This document shows, one piece after another, positions 21,958 through 22,416 of a stretch of 22,416 bases of DNA. The position numbers were made by a program, and so were the translations under genes. Source of the stretch: UBA1672 sp046542355. Its GTDB lineage: Bacteria > Pseudomonadota > Alphaproteobacteria > Micavibrionales > Micavibrionaceae. The DNA is taken from contig JBKHBN010000029.1 of NCBI GenBank assembly GCA_046542355.1, forward strand, positions 1 to 22,416. Direction: 5' to 3'. Under the pieces are notes generated by a model. It saw nothing but the letters and a program-made list of their open reading frames with translations, was not told the DNA's origin and searched no databases. The stretch's first letter is position 1. Each line of letters starts with the position of its first letter.

Positions 21958-22416
21958 TCATCCAGCGCACCTTTGAGGATTTTGTATATCATTTTCTGCG
22001 ATGCCGTCTACAAAATTTATGCCCCGGATGACATTTTCGAGCTGATCAAAGCCTCTGATTTTCATCCACCTTTTTTCTGCCGAGAGCGCGAGCTTGAAGA
22101 CCATGGCCGATAAGCTGGTTTCCGAGACACAGTTTTTCACCTTATCAGACCTCAGCCTTACCGCAGAAAACAGGCTTTCAATGGCATTTGTCGTACGAAT
22201 ATGGTGCCAGTGCCGGGCCGGAAAATCGTAAAAAACCAGCATCGCCTCTTTGTCTTTTGTCAGGCATGTCATGGCGGCTGGATATTTATCGCCAAACACG
22301 GCCTCCATCTCGTTATAGGCTTGTAGGGCATCTTTCTTGGTTTTGGCCTGCCAGATTTGATGGATATAGGATTTGGCCGGCTTTTGTACTTTTTTAGGCA
22401 GTTTCGCCAGAACATT
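21958..22416 (-). CDS. IS256-family transposase, N-terminal part outside window
   Basis: The frame is open from the right edge to the stop at 21958, giving 152 C-terminal residues of a protein that is normally about 400. It reads VQKPAKSYIHQIWQAKTKKD, then FPARHWHHIRTTNAIESLFS and AVRLRSDKVKNCVSETSLSA, MVFKLALSAEKRW. The W-x-H-I-R-T-T-N-x-I-E-S block is the IS256/Mutator signature that carries the catalytic Glu. The end (GINFVDGIAEN) is natural for the family. It lies on the opposite strand to the disrupted DUF2924 gene. The terminal inverted repeat could not be placed. Confidence 0.92.
   Translation of the reverse strand, partial: NVLAKLPKKVQKPAKSYIHQIWQAKTKKDALQAYNEMEAVFGDKYPAAMTCLTKDKEAMLVFYDFPARHWHHIRTTNAIESLFSAVRLRSDKVKNCVSETSLSAMVFKLALSAEKRWMKIRGFDQLENVIRGINFVDGIAENDIQNPQRCAG

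Overview
The window looks like chromosomal DNA of an alphaproteobacterium of moderate GC content. The lineage call rests on family recognition only: a two-domain cold-shock protein, a DUF1223 protein, the rpmI-rplT and pheS/pheT genes, a GCGTAAGCGAAGCAATC-type palindromic repeat, rlmB divergent from tRNA-Tyr, and a DUF2924 mobile-element gene. A Micavibrio-like or Rhodospirillales-like host is a guess from the 'YPCPA' prepilin-like proteins. No rRNA gene or CRISPR array is visible.

Layout. (1) 1-2652, minus: two tandem paralogous prepilin-like surface proteins; the downstream one runs off the left edge. (2) 2805-3600, minus: a Panacea/SocA-type antitoxin gene overlapping a small two-helix membrane-protein gene, a likely toxin-antitoxin pair. 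(3) 3819-4558, minus: a two-domain cold-shock protein behind a long leader that contains a 23-bp tandem duplication. (4) 4618-9329, minus: pheS, a GNAT gene, pheT and a second GNAT gene; the first GNAT gene and a 28-bp-arm palindrome separate pheS from pheT. (5) 9462-10643, plus: purT. (6) 10669-12443, minus: two small acidic paralogues of unknown function, each with its own promoter, and a HAD phosphatase. (7) 12529-14155, minus: rpmI-rplT with a strong promoter, leader and terminator, preceded by an alpha/beta-hydrolase-like protein that lacks the nucleophilic serine; infC is not here. (8) 14411-15508, plus: an exported DUF1223 thioredoxin-like protein. (9) 15509-15773: hairpin-rich spacer with a minus-strand promoter, a candidate small RNA. 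(10) 15774-18584, minus: polA. (11) 18657-19468, minus: a hypothetical gene followed by a coupled gene broken by two apparent one-base losses in T runs. (12) 19611-19910, minus: promoter, structured transcript and terminator, an unassigned small RNA. (13) 20015-21090: rlmB (minus) and tRNA-Tyr with terminator (plus). (14) 21388-22416: mobile-element debris, with a small gene translationally coupled to a truncated DUF2924 gene, a possible IS630-type end, and the C-terminal part of an IS256-family transposase running off the right edge.

Most of the window is housekeeping: translation (pheS, pheT, rpmI, rplT, tRNA-Tyr, rlmB), replication and repair (polA), purine synthesis (purT). Accessory genes sit between these blocks. 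Promoters were read by eye as TTGACA/TATAAT-like boxes, most with 17-18 bp spacing. They are predictions, as are the two small RNAs.
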